A DNA stretch of 64,000 nucleotides from JANWKQ01 sp964624635 (GCA_964624635.1 CAZUXM010000009.1:6805-70804), one strand, 5' to 3'. Positions 52,018 through 60,910 are shown, counted from the first letter of the stretch. Notes: a model not told the origin generated them from the sequence alone. A program made the numbers and translations.

Positions 52018-52676
52018 TGGCCGAAGCAATTATATATTATACCATTTTTGATAACGAGGAAACTCCCATTGATGCAAAATATATACATGCTTTACCTGAT
52101 GTTTTATCAAAAGAAATTTTACTCTACAAAAAGCAGGATGACATAAATCGTTTAACCGCTGGTAAGCATTTACTCAAAAAAATATTGTCCGACTATTTCC
52201 CTCAAATATCATTAGAGAATTATGCAATTGATGATATGGGAAAACCATTTATAAAAGATTTATTTGATTTTAATATTACCCATTCCGGACAGGTAGTGGC
52301 ATGTGCCTTATTAAATGCAGAAGGGAAAATAGGAATTGATTTGGAAAAAATTCGCACCATTGACATTCCTAAATTCACCAAACAATTTTCTCCACAGGAG
52401 ATGATGAGAATCTTAGCTGACAAAGACCCTCAAACCCGATTTTTTGACTTCTGGAGCATGAAAGAGGCCGTTATGAAAGCAGATGGAAGAGGAATGAGAA
52501 TCCCCTTACATAGCATTCGTTTAAAAGATGAACATGCTACTATAGACGATAAAGATTGTAAGTGGAATTTATACCCACTGGAATTACATTCAACTGTAAG
52601 ATCTCATGTTTGTAGTAATCAGGTTATTGAAGAAAGAATAATTCGTCAGATTGATTTAAAAGAATTGTTTGGTTAA
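52017..52676 (+). CDS. Sfp-type 4'-phosphopantetheinyl transferase
   Basis: 219 residues. Mg2+/CoA motif GIDLEKIRTI, the preceding FNITHSGQVVACAL and the catalytic SMKEAVMKADGRGM block. N-terminal KYIHALPDVLSKEI also fits the family. It attaches the phosphopantetheine arm to carrier proteins of fatty acid, polyketide or non-ribosomal peptide synthesis. It follows the TEII with one-base overlap. Because the primary ACP usually has AcpS, a Sfp-type enzyme suggests a secondary-metabolite line elsewhere in the genome. Confidence 0.92.
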   Translation: MAEAIIYYTIFDNEETPIDAKYIHALPDVLSKEILLYKKQDDINRLTAGKHLLKKILSDYFPQISLENYAIDDMGKPFIKDLFDFNITHSGQVVACALLNAEGKIGIDLEKIRTIDIPKFTKQFSPQEMMRILADKDPQTRFFDFWSMKEAVMKADGRGMRIPLHSIRLKDEHATIDDKDCKWNLYPLELHSTVRSHVCSNQVIEERIIRQIDLKELFG

Positions 52677-52678
52677 AT

Positions 52679-54109
52679 TTATTTCAACCCGTATTCACTC
52701 AACAACCAAACCAGAGCAGCAATGGTTCCACAACCCATTTCCAGTTCACGTTTATTTACGTTTTCAAATTTATCTTCAGCAGCATGGTGTACATCAAAAT
52801 ATCGTTGCGAATCAGGAATAAAACCTAACAAAGCAACATTCTGATCTTTTAAACGAGATACATCTACTCCACTTCCTCCTTTTTCAAATACATGAACAAA
52901 ATACGGAGCGAAATATTTTTTCCATTGCTCCAAACGTTTAGCAAGTTGAGTTACTACAGGTTCGTTTCCTTCGTATGAAAAACCTCTGGGTGCAAATCCC
53001 CCCCGATCGCTTTCAATAGCCACAATATGTTTTTGTTTTTTATTCTTTGCATTATCGGCATAAGTCTCTGCCCCTCTTGCTCCATTTTCTTCATTCATAA
53101 ACATCACACAACGAATAGTTCTTTTAGGTTGAATTCCTAATTGCTTAAAAATATTCAACACATCAATGGATTGTACACAACCGGCACCATCATCATGTGC
53201 ACCTTCACTGTTATCCCAACTATCTAAGTGACCTCCAATCACAATTACTTCATCAGGATATTGTGAACCTTTTATTTCTCCAATCACATTATACGATTTC
53301 ACATCCGCATATTTTTTACAATTCATTTTTAAATAAAATTTCAAATCCTTTTTTTCTTTCAGGAACTGATGTAACCTATTGGCATCATTAGTTGATAGCG
53401 CTGCCGCAGGAATTCGATTATCTGATTTATAAATCATGACTCCGGTATGAGGGAAATCATCATCACGTAAACTTAAAGAACGAATCAATACTGCTACCGC
53501 ACCTTTAGCAGCAGCTTCATCAGCTCCTTTTACCCTGATACTGGCGCAACCGCCATAAGCTCCAAAAGTGTCAATGAATTTTGGATCCATTGCCTGATTA
53601 ATAAAAACTATTTTACCTGAAACTTTAGATGCATCTACCGACTTTAATTCCTCTAACGATTTTACTTCAATTACATTCGCCGTTAATCCATTAGTAGAAG
53701 TAGCTATAGAGCCTCCTAAGGCACAAAGGTTCATGGTAAAACTCTGGTCACCACCTAACAAGACTTTCCCCTCTTCCTTATCTCCTCTTTCCCAATGTGG
53801 CACCATGGTCTCTTGCAACCAGGCAGTATCTGAAACTTGTTTAATCATTTCAAAAGTTAGGTCTACTGCTTTAGCAGCGTTTTCGCTTCCACTTAATCGG
53901 GCAGGGGCTATCTTGCATAGCGTAAATAAGTTAGTGTATGCCGAACTTTTTGTTAAGGCTACATCAAATATTTTTCGAATGAACAATGAATCAGACGAAG
54001 GTGATTGACTATATATAGAAGACGTGATAAAAAAGGCACAAAGGATAAGCGCAAACAACACTCTCCTTACAAAATGGTAAGCCACCAGACGTCTATTCAC
54101 TGTTCTCAT
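52679..54109 (-). CDS. Secreted M28 family metallopeptidase
   Basis: 476 residues. Signal peptide with basic N-terminus (VLFALILCAFFITSSIYSQS), a PA-like insert (about 130-250) and a co-catalytic zinc domain. Zinc/catalytic motifs: IVIGGHLDSWDNSEGAHDDG, CVMFMNEENGARGAET, ESDRGGF and DVHHAAEDKFEN. It should trim amino acids from peptides in the periplasm or outside. Stop 2 bp after the PPTase stop (convergent), and its start is 33 bp from divergent amn. Confidence 0.92.
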   Translation of the reverse strand: MRTVNRRLVAYHFVRRVLFALILCAFFITSSIYSQSPSSDSLFIRKIFDVALTKSSAYTNLFTLCKIAPARLSGSENAAKAVDLTFEMIKQVSDTAWLQETMVPHWERGDKEEGKVLLGGDQSFTMNLCALGGSIATSTNGLTANVIEVKSLEELKSVDASKVSGKIVFINQAMDPKFIDTFGAYGGCASIRVKGADEAAAKGAVAVLIRSLSLRDDDFPHTGVMIYKSDNRIPAAALSTNDANRLHQFLKEKKDLKFYLKMNCKKYADVKSYNVIGEIKGSQYPDEVIVIGGHLDSWDNSEGAHDDGAGCVQSIDVLNIFKQLGIQPKRTIRCVMFMNEENGARGAETYADNAKNKKQKHIVAIESDRGGFAPRGFSYEGNEPVVTQLAKRLEQWKKYFAPYFVHVFEKGGSGVDVSRLKDQNVALLGFIPDSQRYFDVHHAAEDKFENVNKRELEMGCGTIAALVWLLSEYGLK

Positions 54110-54142
54110 TTTTATTATCTTTATCTAAAATTAGACCAATAT

Positions 54143-54913
54143 ATGCAAACCAAGGAAGAAATCGTTAAAGACTGGCTGCCAAGATATACCGGAACCCAAT
54201 TAGACCAATTTGGGGAATATATTCTTCTTTGCAACTTTAGAACTTACCTGGATTTATTTGCTGAAAAGTTTAATGTACCTGTAATAGGTAACGACAAACC
54301 TATGCAAACCGCTACTGCTGAAAACATTACCATTATTAATTTTGGTATGGGATCGGCCATGGCTGCTACCATTATGGATTTGTTGTCAGCCATTGAGCCC
54401 AAAGCAGCATTGCTCTTAGGTAAATGCGGAGGATTAAAAAAGACCAAAATTGGGGATATGATTTTACCTATAGCAGCTATCAGGGGTGAAGGTACCAGCA
54501 ATGATTATATGCCACCGGAAGTTCCGGCACTCCCTTCGTTTAGGTTACAAAGTGCCATATCACATAGTATACGCCAATTTGAATGTGATTACCGAACAGG
54601 CACCATTTATACTACCAATCGCAGGGTTTGGGAACATGATGAAAAATTCAAACAATATTTAGTAGATACCAAAGCCATTGGTATTGATATGGAAACGGCC
54701 ACTATATTTACCATAGGATTTGCCAATAAAATTCCACGTGGAGCATTGATGTTGGTTTCTGATAATCCATTGGTACCAGAAGGTGTTAAAACATCGGCTA
54801 GTGATAAAAGTGTAACGGCAAAATTTGTAAATTTACAATTAGAGATAGGCATTCACGCTTTAATGGAGCTACGTGATAGTGGGGAATCAGTAAAACATTT
54901 GATATTTGAATAA
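54143..54913 (+). CDS. amn: AMP nucleosidase
   Basis: 256 residues from ATG 54143 (MQTKEEIVKDWLPRY). The frame is open to 54005, but that region would overlap the divergent peptidase. Purine-nucleoside-phosphorylase-like fold: IINFGMGSAMAATIMDLLSA, LLLGKCGGLKKTKIGD, IRGEGTSNDYMPPEVPALPS, TTNRRVWEHDEKF and AIGIDMETATIF. It splits AMP to adenine and ribose 5-phosphate; this short Bacteroidota form lacks the N-terminal regulatory domain of E. coli Amn. A small secreted protein starts 1 bp after its stop. Confidence 0.92.
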   Translation: MQTKEEIVKDWLPRYTGTQLDQFGEYILLCNFRTYLDLFAEKFNVPVIGNDKPMQTATAENITIINFGMGSAMAATIMDLLSAIEPKAALLLGKCGGLKKTKIGDMILPIAAIRGEGTSNDYMPPEVPALPSFRLQSAISHSIRQFECDYRTGTIYTTNRRVWEHDEKFKQYLVDTKAIGIDMETATIFTIGFANKIPRGALMLVSDNPLVPEGVKTSASDKSVTAKFVNLQLEIGIHALMELRDSGESVKHLIFE

Positions 54914-54914
54914 T

Positions 54915-55175
54915 ATGAAAAAGTTCATTTTAGGAATTGTAGGTTTTGTATTCGTAAGTATACTGTCAGCACAAACAACTGATAAGGAAACCCTTCATAC
55001 AAAACAATCAACTACTACTACAACTGTTTCAACGGATACTCTAAAAACTAAAACATTAGTAAGGAAGAAAATAATAAAAGTAGACAGCAAACAGTTGAAC
55101 CAAAAAAGTTCTTCGGCTGTTATAGAAAATAACAATCAGGGAAAAAAAGAAGAAGAAAAAAACAAACCTGAATAA
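54915..55175 (+). CDS. Small secreted Thr/Lys-rich protein
   Basis: 86 residues from ATG 54915. Signal peptide MKKFILGIVGFVFVSILSAQ, then a low-complexity mature part (TTTTTVSTDTLKTKTLVRKK, later KKEEEKNKPE) that looks disordered. No lipobox and no family. It begins right after the amn stop, so it is co-transcribed, but a functional link is unlikely to be read from the sequence. Convergent with the NifU-like gene. Confidence 0.55.
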   Translation: MKKFILGIVGFVFVSILSAQTTDKETLHTKQSTTTTTVSTDTLKTKTLVRKKIIKVDSKQLNQKSSSAVIENNNQGKKEEEKNKPE

Positions 55176-55176
55176 T

Positions 55177-55785
55177 TTATTCGTTTTCTGCGACTACAGA
55201 TTCTACTCCGGGAACCATCCTTTTTAATAGCTGTTCAATTCCTGCTTTTAATGTAAGTGTAGATGAAGGGCATCCGCTGCATGATCCTCTTAATACAACA
55301 CTCACTACACCTTCTTCAAACGACTTAAAAGATATTTCTCCCCCATCCTGTTCAACAGCAGGTTTAATGTATTCATCTAAAATATCAATAATTTTAGCTT
55401 CAGCCTCTGTAGGATTTAACGGTGTTTCATGAACTACTGATTTTTTCTCTTCTGATTTTTCAGGTGCAGGAGGTAATTCCGTAACTGCTACTTTTTCTTC
55501 AATAAAAAAGTTGAGAATAAAATCACGCAATTCATATTGAATTTCAATCCATTCAATTACCGGAACCTTTGTTACCGTAACAAAATTATTTTTTATATAT
55601 ACTCCTTTTACAAAGGGAAATTGAAACAATGCAGCTGCTAATGGTGATGATTTAGTTTGTGATACATCACTATATTCAGCACTATTATCAATCAACAAAG
55701 GCCTGTTTACCATAAACTTCATGGTAGCAGGATTGGGTGTTGATTCAGCATATACCTGTACAGGTGGGATATTTGTGGTTTCCAT
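55177..55785 (-). CDS. NifU-like iron-sulfur cluster scaffold (Nfu type)
   Basis: 202 residues from ATG 55785 (METTNIPPVQVYAESTPNPA). N-terminal Nfu domain about 10-100 (ESTPNPATMKFMVNRPLL, FPFVKGVYIKNNFVTVTK), linker, then the NifU C-terminal domain about 128-200. The CxxC of GSCSGCPSSTLTLKAGIEQL carries the transferred Fe-S cluster. It delivers Fe-S clusters to acceptor proteins in the cytoplasm. The suf genes are not in the window. Mono- or first gene; the vWA-like gene lies upstream with a 45-bp spacer. Confidence 0.92.
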   Translation of the reverse strand: METTNIPPVQVYAESTPNPATMKFMVNRPLLIDNSAEYSDVSQTKSSPLAAALFQFPFVKGVYIKNNFVTVTKVPVIEWIEIQYELRDFILNFFIEEKVAVTELPPAPEKSEEKKSVVHETPLNPTEAEAKIIDILDEYIKPAVEQDGGEISFKSFEEGVVSVVLRGSCSGCPSSTLTLKAGIEQLLKRMVPGVESVVAENE

Positions 55786-55830
55786 AGAATTAAATTCTTT
55801 TACAAAATTACTCAAAACTTCGGGAATAGA

Positions 55831-57117
55831 TCAATTCTTTTTAGTCTTCTTTTGTTTAAAGGAATATCCGTCACAAAAACTAAAATGATTGCCTCTATCA
55901 TCAACAGCTTCAAACTGTTGTTTTGTTTTAAGATATCTATAATGAAAATCACCCAATCTAAAATAATCACCTGTACATAATTCCTGCCAGTTACTCATAA
56001 AAGTATCATTCCAAAAAACTGACCCGTCAGTATACCTGGCTATATTCAAAAATAAAGGATTTACAATAGTACCTCCACAAGGAATAATATTGATGGGTTT
56101 ATCTACCTCCCCCAATAATTTATAATCTCTAACACAAGCTTGATTATCGGCAATGAGTATAATTCCTTTGTTCTCAGGAAATGCTTTTATTCCCACTAAA
56201 ATACCTTCAACAACATTTTCTGCCTGCTCTTTATTGGCACCTTTAATACCCGAAGCTTTTTTTAATAATTTAATTAATTCAGTAACTGATTTTACTCTAC
56301 CATCTTCATATCCGCCTGTTTTTCCTAACGGTAAAAGTCTGCTTCCCCCATCATTAAACATTACGTAATAATGAGTAGGACTAAAATTTTCAGCAGCCCA
56401 TACCGATACCTGACTATAATAAGGCGACATACTTCCTGTACAATCAATCACAATTAACAAGCTATCCGTTTTTGGTATTTTATTTAATCCATCTAATACA
56501 AAAGTATTTTCTGTCTTACTTTTTTTATAAAATTTATATGCTTTTTCTCTGTCTCTTAACTTAGCCAATGAATCTTCATTCATTATTTCTAAGGTATCCA
56601 TCACAATCAATTCTTCTGTTTCTTCTTCGTTAGGTCTTCTACCTGTTTCATATACAATTTCTATTCCGTGTAACATATTTTTGGCTTGCTCTTCGGAATT
56701 ACATTGTGTTTGCAATATGAGTGTATAATTGATTTGCTCGTTATTTAGATTAGAATCAAGTACAAAAACTGATTTGAGACGTTTCGCTAAAAGTTCATAA
56801 TAATTGGTATTCCAAAAATTTTTATCTGTAGGATACTTGGTGAATATTACTCTTATTTCTTTTACAAAATATTCTTTTAGTTTGAGAGGCCAAATAATAG
56901 GAGCTTGCAATTCTGCACCGGCATACACATTTTTTATAATAACTGATTTTTCTCTGGGGTTTTTCGTATAAACAGGAACCTCTTTATATAAAAATTCGGC
57001 TTCAAAATCTTTTGAAAATTTCTGTGGGTCATTAAAAATATAGTCTGGAAATGCTTTTTGTGCACTTGTAGAAAGTGAAAATAGCAGAAGTGCTAAAAAG
57101 GTAAAGGTGTAACGCAT
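55831..57117 (-). CDS. Secreted von Willebrand A-like domain protein, function unknown
   Basis: 428 residues with a signal peptide (FTFLALLLFSLSTSAQ). The C-terminal half (about 212-395) has a vWA-type fold: LLIVIDCTGSMSPYYSQV is an altered MIDAS (DxTxS), GIILIADNQACVRDY is an inner strand and FLNIARYTDGSVFW resembles the last strand and helix. The N-terminal half (about 20-200) is unlike known domains. It may bind a divalent metal and a partner in the periplasm or on the surface. Two small secreted-protein genes lie upstream on the same strand. Confidence 0.7.
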   Translation of the reverse strand: MRYTFTFLALLLFSLSTSAQKAFPDYIFNDPQKFSKDFEAEFLYKEVPVYTKNPREKSVIIKNVYAGAELQAPIIWPLKLKEYFVKEIRVIFTKYPTDKNFWNTNYYELLAKRLKSVFVLDSNLNNEQINYTLILQTQCNSEEQAKNMLHGIEIVYETGRRPNEEETEELIVMDTLEIMNEDSLAKLRDREKAYKFYKKSKTENTFVLDGLNKIPKTDSLLIVIDCTGSMSPYYSQVSVWAAENFSPTHYYVMFNDGGSRLLPLGKTGGYEDGRVKSVTELIKLLKKASGIKGANKEQAENVVEGILVGIKAFPENKGIILIADNQACVRDYKLLGEVDKPINIIPCGGTIVNPLFLNIARYTDGSVFWNDTFMSNWQELCTGDYFRLGDFHYRYLKTKQQFEAVDDRGNHFSFCDGYSFKQKKTKKN

Positions 57118-57160
57118 TCCCTTTTAAAACGAAAGAGTGAATAAAATAGTGTAATAAAAG

Positions 57161-57328
57161 CTAAGAGCGGTTACGGTTATTACTGCCGTTTGTTTTAATG
57201 TATCCGTTTTTGGTAGATAGGTGCTTGCCAAAAGTAGGACAATCACATCCTTGTTTTCTGGTAGCACAGCTATAAGTGCCTGTAATGAATATTACGCTTA
57301 AAAATAGTATGACCAGTTTTTTTATCAT
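57161..57328 (-). CDS. Very small lipoprotein (55 residues)
   Basis: Short ORF not easily found by length filters. MIKKLVILFLSVIFITGTYSC is a lipoprotein signal ending in Cys21, then ATRKQGCDCPTFGK and a polar tail ending in NNRNRS. A CDCP motif follows the lipidation site; similar short 'C-x-C-P' lipoproteins are common near gliding or stress genes in Bacteroidota, but none is characterised. It starts 1 bp before the end of the next upstream gene (57330) and is followed, 44 bp on, by the vWA-like gene, so the three may be co-transcribed. Confidence 0.6.
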   Translation of the reverse strand: MIKKLVILFLSVIFITGTYSCATRKQGCDCPTFGKHLSTKNGYIKTNGSNNRNRS

Positions 57329-57329
57329 G

Positions 57330-57761
57330 TTAAAAATCGTCTATATCCGGCAATGGTGCCAATTCAAATGCTTTCTTTTTAGGTTTAAGATGATTAATGA
57401 AAATAATGTTCACCAATTCATCGTCCTTAGTTTGTAACGTCTTAGATATACCATTTATTATAGTAGCCTTTTGATCAGGATATTTCCAATCAGGTTTGTA
57501 TAATTCATATTTACCGTCCACAAACTTGATGAATATATCATGAATTTCACCGCTTTGTATCTGAACCTTAGCAGTATAGCATTTGGTTTTACTTCCGGCA
57601 CGTACCGAAATAACCACCCCTTCATGCCATCCGTCTTTTACCTCATCAGCCCCCCTCACTTCAAAGGCTTTTGCCCATTGATCATAACAACTGGTTTCTG
57701 ATTGTGCTCTAACAACCCCTGTTACTGCCAACAAAATCAATACGTAGAAAAATTTTTTCAT
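57330..57761 (-). CDS. Secreted protein of unknown function
   Basis: 143 residues with signal peptide KKFFYVLILLAVTGVVRAQ. The mature part has paired cysteines (Cys25, Cys61 approx.) and a beta-rich core: GWHEGVVISVRAGSKTKCYT, KVQIQSGEIHDIFIKFVDGK. No known family. First of three small minus-strand genes running to the vWA-like protein. Confidence 0.6.
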   Translation of the reverse strand: MKKFFYVLILLAVTGVVRAQSETSCYDQWAKAFEVRGADEVKDGWHEGVVISVRAGSKTKCYTAKVQIQSGEIHDIFIKFVDGKYELYKPDWKYPDQKATIINGISKTLQTKDDELVNIIFINHLKPKKKAFELAPLPDIDDF

Positions 57762-57825
57762 ATAAGGTATTTATATCAAAGTTAAAATTACGGCTAATAA
57801 ATACAAACGGTATACCAAATTAGCA

Positions 57826-58782
57826 TTATTTTTTCAGACCAATCTCTCTTAACCTTTCATTAAGATACTCCCCAGCGGTAATCGGGTCGTAAGCCAAAGG
57901 GTTTTCTGCGGTTACACAACTGGATAAACAATTTAGCTTCATATCCGAACGAGGATGAAGAAAGAATGGGATAGAAAACCTGCTGGTTCCCCATAATTCA
58001 CGTGGTGGATTAACCACACGATGAGTGGTTGATTTTAGCCTGTTATTGGTAAGTCTTTGCAACATATCCCCCACATTTACCACAATTTGGTCAGGTAAAG
58101 CGGTCACAGCCACCCATTCATTGTTTTTATTTAATATCTGTAAACCATCAGCTGAAGCTCCCACCAAAAGAGTAATTAAATTGATATCCTCATGTTGTTC
58201 GGCTCTCACCGCTGATTTTGGTTCTTGTGTAATAGGTGGATAATGAATAGCTCTTAAAATTGAGTTCCCATTTTTAATATGGTCTTCAAAATACGTTTCA
58301 TCCAATCCAAGGTAAATAGCAATGGCAGTAAGTAAATGACCTCCACTGGCCTCGAAATAACGATATGCTTTATAAAAGGTATCATCAAAACCTTGAATTT
58401 CCTTCACTTTTACGTTTTCCGGATATTCGTTTTTGATGGCGTCTCCATCTTCCACAGTTTGACCATATTGGAAAAATTCTTTCAAATCGGGTGAATCAAA
58501 ACCTTTGGCTTGTTCTTTTCCAAACGAGGTATATCCTCTTTGACCGGCCCCACCTGGAACTTCAAAGCTTACTTTTTTATCTACTGGCTGTGAAAAAAAT
58601 GCCTGCGATAATCTATATAGACTATCCACAATTTCCTGAGGTATACCATGATTTTTAACAGCAACAAACCCTACTGTTTCATAGGCATTACCTAATTCCT
58701 GAACAAATTTTTTACGTTGAGCATCATTACCATGGGTAAATTCACTCAAGTCAACAGATGGAATTCCTAAAGCGTTTGACAT
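57826..58782 (-). CDS. 2-oxoglutarate/Fe(II)-dependent oxygenase (isopenicillin N synthase family)
   Basis: 318 residues, the family length. N-terminal DIOX_N region (IPSVDLSEF, FVAVKNHGIPQEIVDSLYRL). The Fe(II) triad is His/Asp in RAEQHEDINLITLLVG and His in STTHRVVNP, with the 2OG-binding Arg-x-Ser in SRFSIPFFLHP. PGGAGQRGYTSFGKEQAKG is also characteristic. It hydroxylates or desaturates an unknown substrate. It is 21 bp before the SlyD-like gene end on the same strand, so the two may share a transcript. Confidence 0.9.
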   Translation of the reverse strand: MSNALGIPSVDLSEFTHGNDAQRKKFVQELGNAYETVGFVAVKNHGIPQEIVDSLYRLSQAFFSQPVDKKVSFEVPGGAGQRGYTSFGKEQAKGFDSPDLKEFFQYGQTVEDGDAIKNEYPENVKVKEIQGFDDTFYKAYRYFEASGGHLLTAIAIYLGLDETYFEDHIKNGNSILRAIHYPPITQEPKSAVRAEQHEDINLITLLVGASADGLQILNKNNEWVAVTALPDQIVVNVGDMLQRLTNNRLKSTTHRVVNPPRELWGTSRFSIPFFLHPRSDMKLNCLSSCVTAENPLAYDPITAGEYLNERLREIGLKK

Positions 58783-58803
58783 AATATAATGGGTATTATT
58801 TTT

Positions 58804-59307
58804 TTAATGATGATGCCCACCCGGACCATGAACATGTCCATGAGATATTTCTTCATCAGTAGCTTTTCTGATTTCAATTACCTCACCTGCAAAATGCAAA
58901 TCCTTTCCGGCCATGGGATGATTAAAATCAATTTTAATCTTTTCCAGCCCTCTTTCCAATACGATTCCTGTTAAAGGATTTCCTTGCTGATCAACTAAGC
59001 GTACTTGTCTGCCAGGAATTACCAGATCTTCCATTAATTTACCATCTTGCATAAATACCTGAATTGGTACATCTACAATAGCCTCAGCTTCTAAAACACC
59101 ATATGCATCCGGGGCCAATAATATAAAATCAAAGCTTTCGCCCTTTGCTTTACCCTGAAGGTTTTCTTCAAATTTTTCAAGTAGGTTTCCGGCTCCAAAT
59201 AAAAAAACAAATGGGTCATTGGCTTCCACTTTTTCAATAATAGCATCAGATCCTTTTTCTTTTAAGGTATATGATATGGCTATAACATGGTCTTTAGTAA
59301 TCGTCAT
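58804..59307 (-). CDS. SlyD-like FKBP-type peptidyl-prolyl isomerase
   Basis: 167 residues from ATG 59307 (MTITKDHVIAISYTLKEKGS). FKBP domain with the inserted IF chaperone domain (about 65-120): PFVFLFGAGNLLEKFEENLQ, FDFILLAPDAYGVLEAEAIV and IDFNHPMAGKDLHFAGEVIE. It ends GHVHGPGGHHH, a His-rich tail as in SlyD, which binds nickel in E. coli. It catalyses proline isomerisation and may bind metal. A His-rich membrane protein gene is divergent 187 bp away. Confidence 0.92.
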   Translation of the reverse strand: MTITKDHVIAISYTLKEKGSDAIIEKVEANDPFVFLFGAGNLLEKFEENLQGKAKGESFDFILLAPDAYGVLEAEAIVDVPIQVFMQDGKLMEDLVIPGRQVRLVDQQGNPLTGIVLERGLEKIKIDFNHPMAGKDLHFAGEVIEIRKATDEEISHGHVHGPGGHHH

Positions 59308-59494
59308 ATATTCAATTTTAGTAATAAACAAGGCATTTTGAGACATTTTGACCTATTCGGCAAAGCTAATATAATTAAGGTATATATTTTATCGTTGCTC
59401 ATTTTTTTGGCAAATATGGGTTTCAAAAGGTAAAAAATTTCTTGTAATTACAATTTACCTTTTATTTTTGTCAAAAATAATTTAGTCCCAAACT

Positions 59495-59815
59495 ATGGAA
59501 AATCATCACCACGACCACGAAGAGCCTAAACCAAGCAACAAATGGATAGCTACCCCAATTTTATTGGCTGTTTTTGTTATTGGATTGGTTTCAGTTTTTT
59601 TAAGTATGCAAAGTACAGCCTGTTGCCAAGGCTCTTGTAAAGAAAAAGCCAACACTGAACAACATGGCAACGAACACGGCACTACCGATGAACATACATC
59701 AACGAACGGTCATGATGAAGAACCCGTGGCAGCCGATACAACTAAAACAACTGCTGATTCAACATCTAATGCTACTGAACCTACAGGTCACGAAGGTCAC
59801 GGCCACGGTCATTAA
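59495..59815 (+). CDS. His-rich single-span membrane protein
   Basis: 106 residues. His-rich N-terminus (MENHHHDHEEPKPSNKW), one helix (WIATPILLAVFVIGLVSVFL), then CCQGSCKEK and a polar tail with many His, Glu and Thr (TGHEGHGHGH). The His and Cys clusters suggest metal binding on both sides of the membrane. No family recognised. A strong terminator follows, so it is monocistronic. It lies next to the His-tailed SlyD-like gene. Confidence 0.65.
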   Translation: MENHHHDHEEPKPSNKWIATPILLAVFVIGLVSVFLSMQSTACCQGSCKEKANTEQHGNEHGTTDEHTSTNGHDEEPVAADTTKTTADSTSNATEPTGHEGHGHGH

Positions 59816-59844
59816 GATTTAACAAAATCATAATATATTTACGC

Positions 59845-59876
59845 AACCGGCAAAACAGTGTTTTGTCGGTTTTTTT
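59845..59876 (+). terminator. Intrinsic terminator after the His-rich protein gene
   Basis: AACCGGCAAAAC (59845-59856) pairs with GTTTTGTCGGTT (59860-59871) with one mismatch, and is followed by a T-run. Confidence 0.9.
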
Positions 59877-59943
59877 GTTGTTTTAACATATGCTCAAACG
59901 ATACCTGAACTGTGTTATACTAATTCAAAATATACAATTGAAT

Positions 59944-59973
59944 ATTGCATGACATCTAAAATCATTATCTTTG
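59944..59973 (+). promoter_or_regulatory. Promoter for nadK
   Basis: ATTG (59944-59947) as the -33 element and TATCTTTG (59966-59973) as the -7 box, spaced by 18 bp, close to the TTTG-N19-TAnnTTTG consensus. The ATG is at 59987, so the leader is about 7 nt. Confidence 0.6.
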
Positions 59974-59986
59974 CAAAAAAAGCAGC

Positions 59987-60865
59987 ATGAAGATCGCCAT
60001 CTACGGTCAAACACTTGCTCAGGAAAATGCTTCCTATTTAACATCCCTGTTCAATTGGCTCAATTCACACAACGTAAAAGTTACTATTTATAAGCCCTAT
60101 GCTGAATACCTGAATCAGCAATTTGGCATCGAGATTAATTATCCGCAATATTCAAAAGACAGTGATTTGGAAGCTGATGTAGATTGTATGATTAGTATTG
60201 GAGGTGATGGCACCATGTTAAACACCATGTTACTGGTTAGAGATACAAGTATTCCTGTGATGGGATTAAATACTGGGAGACTAGGATTTTTAAGTTCTGT
60301 TTCGAAGGAAAATATGGAACTGGCCCTTACCCAATTATTGGATAGAAAATATTCATTGGAAAACAGAGTTTTATTAGATGTTCAGGTAGGAAATGATATT
60401 CCATTGAATGAACGACTAGCACTGAATGATGCCACTGTTCTCAAAAAAGACACCTCCAGTATGATATCTATTCATACATGGCTCAACGGTGAATTTTTCA
60501 CTACCTATTGGGCAGATGGATTAATTATATCAACCCCTACCGGCTCAACGGGATACTCATTAAGTTGTGGTGGACCCATTATTATTCCTACCTCTCAAAG
60601 TTTTGTTATCACCCCTATTGCTCCTCATAATTTAAATATGAGACCTGTCATTGTCCCTGATACTACTCAGATTAAATTGGTGGTAGAATCGCGTCAAGAG
60701 TCAAATTTAATTTCCTTAGATTCAAGAAGTTACACTTTGAAAACCGGAGCCGAAATCCATATTAAAAAGGCAAAATTTGCTGTCAATCTCATTAAAATGC
60801 CTAACATTAGTTATATAGAAACGCTTAGAAATAAGCTGTTATGGGGGCTCGATAAAAGAAATTAA
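59987..60865 (+). CDS. nadK: NAD kinase
   Basis: 292 residues, standard size. The catalytic GGDGT is at 72-76 in MISIGGDGTMLNTML, ALNDATVLKK is the NAD-binding block, and the glycine-rich STPTGSTGYSLSCGGPI holds the NAD site. It phosphorylates NAD to NADP in the cytoplasm. First gene of the block nadK - two barrels - uppS - bamA. A clear -33/-7 promoter lies directly upstream. Confidence 0.97.
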   Translation: MKIAIYGQTLAQENASYLTSLFNWLNSHNVKVTIYKPYAEYLNQQFGIEINYPQYSKDSDLEADVDCMISIGGDGTMLNTMLLVRDTSIPVMGLNTGRLGFLSSVSKENMELALTQLLDRKYSLENRVLLDVQVGNDIPLNERLALNDATVLKKDTSSMISIHTWLNGEFFTTYWADGLIISTPTGSTGYSLSCGGPIIIPTSQSFVITPIAPHNLNMRPVIVPDTTQIKLVVESRQESNLISLDSRSYTLKTGAEIHIKKAKFAVNLIKMPNISYIETLRNKLLWGLDKRN

Positions 60866-60910
60866 CCGGTATTTAATGGTTAAAACTTGTGTTATCTGGG
60901 AATATTTTTA

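Noticed and set aside
54005..54142. Longer amn reading frame beginning at 54005
   Set aside because: It would overlap the start of the divergent peptidase gene, and its basic, low-complexity residues are not part of AMP nucleosidases.
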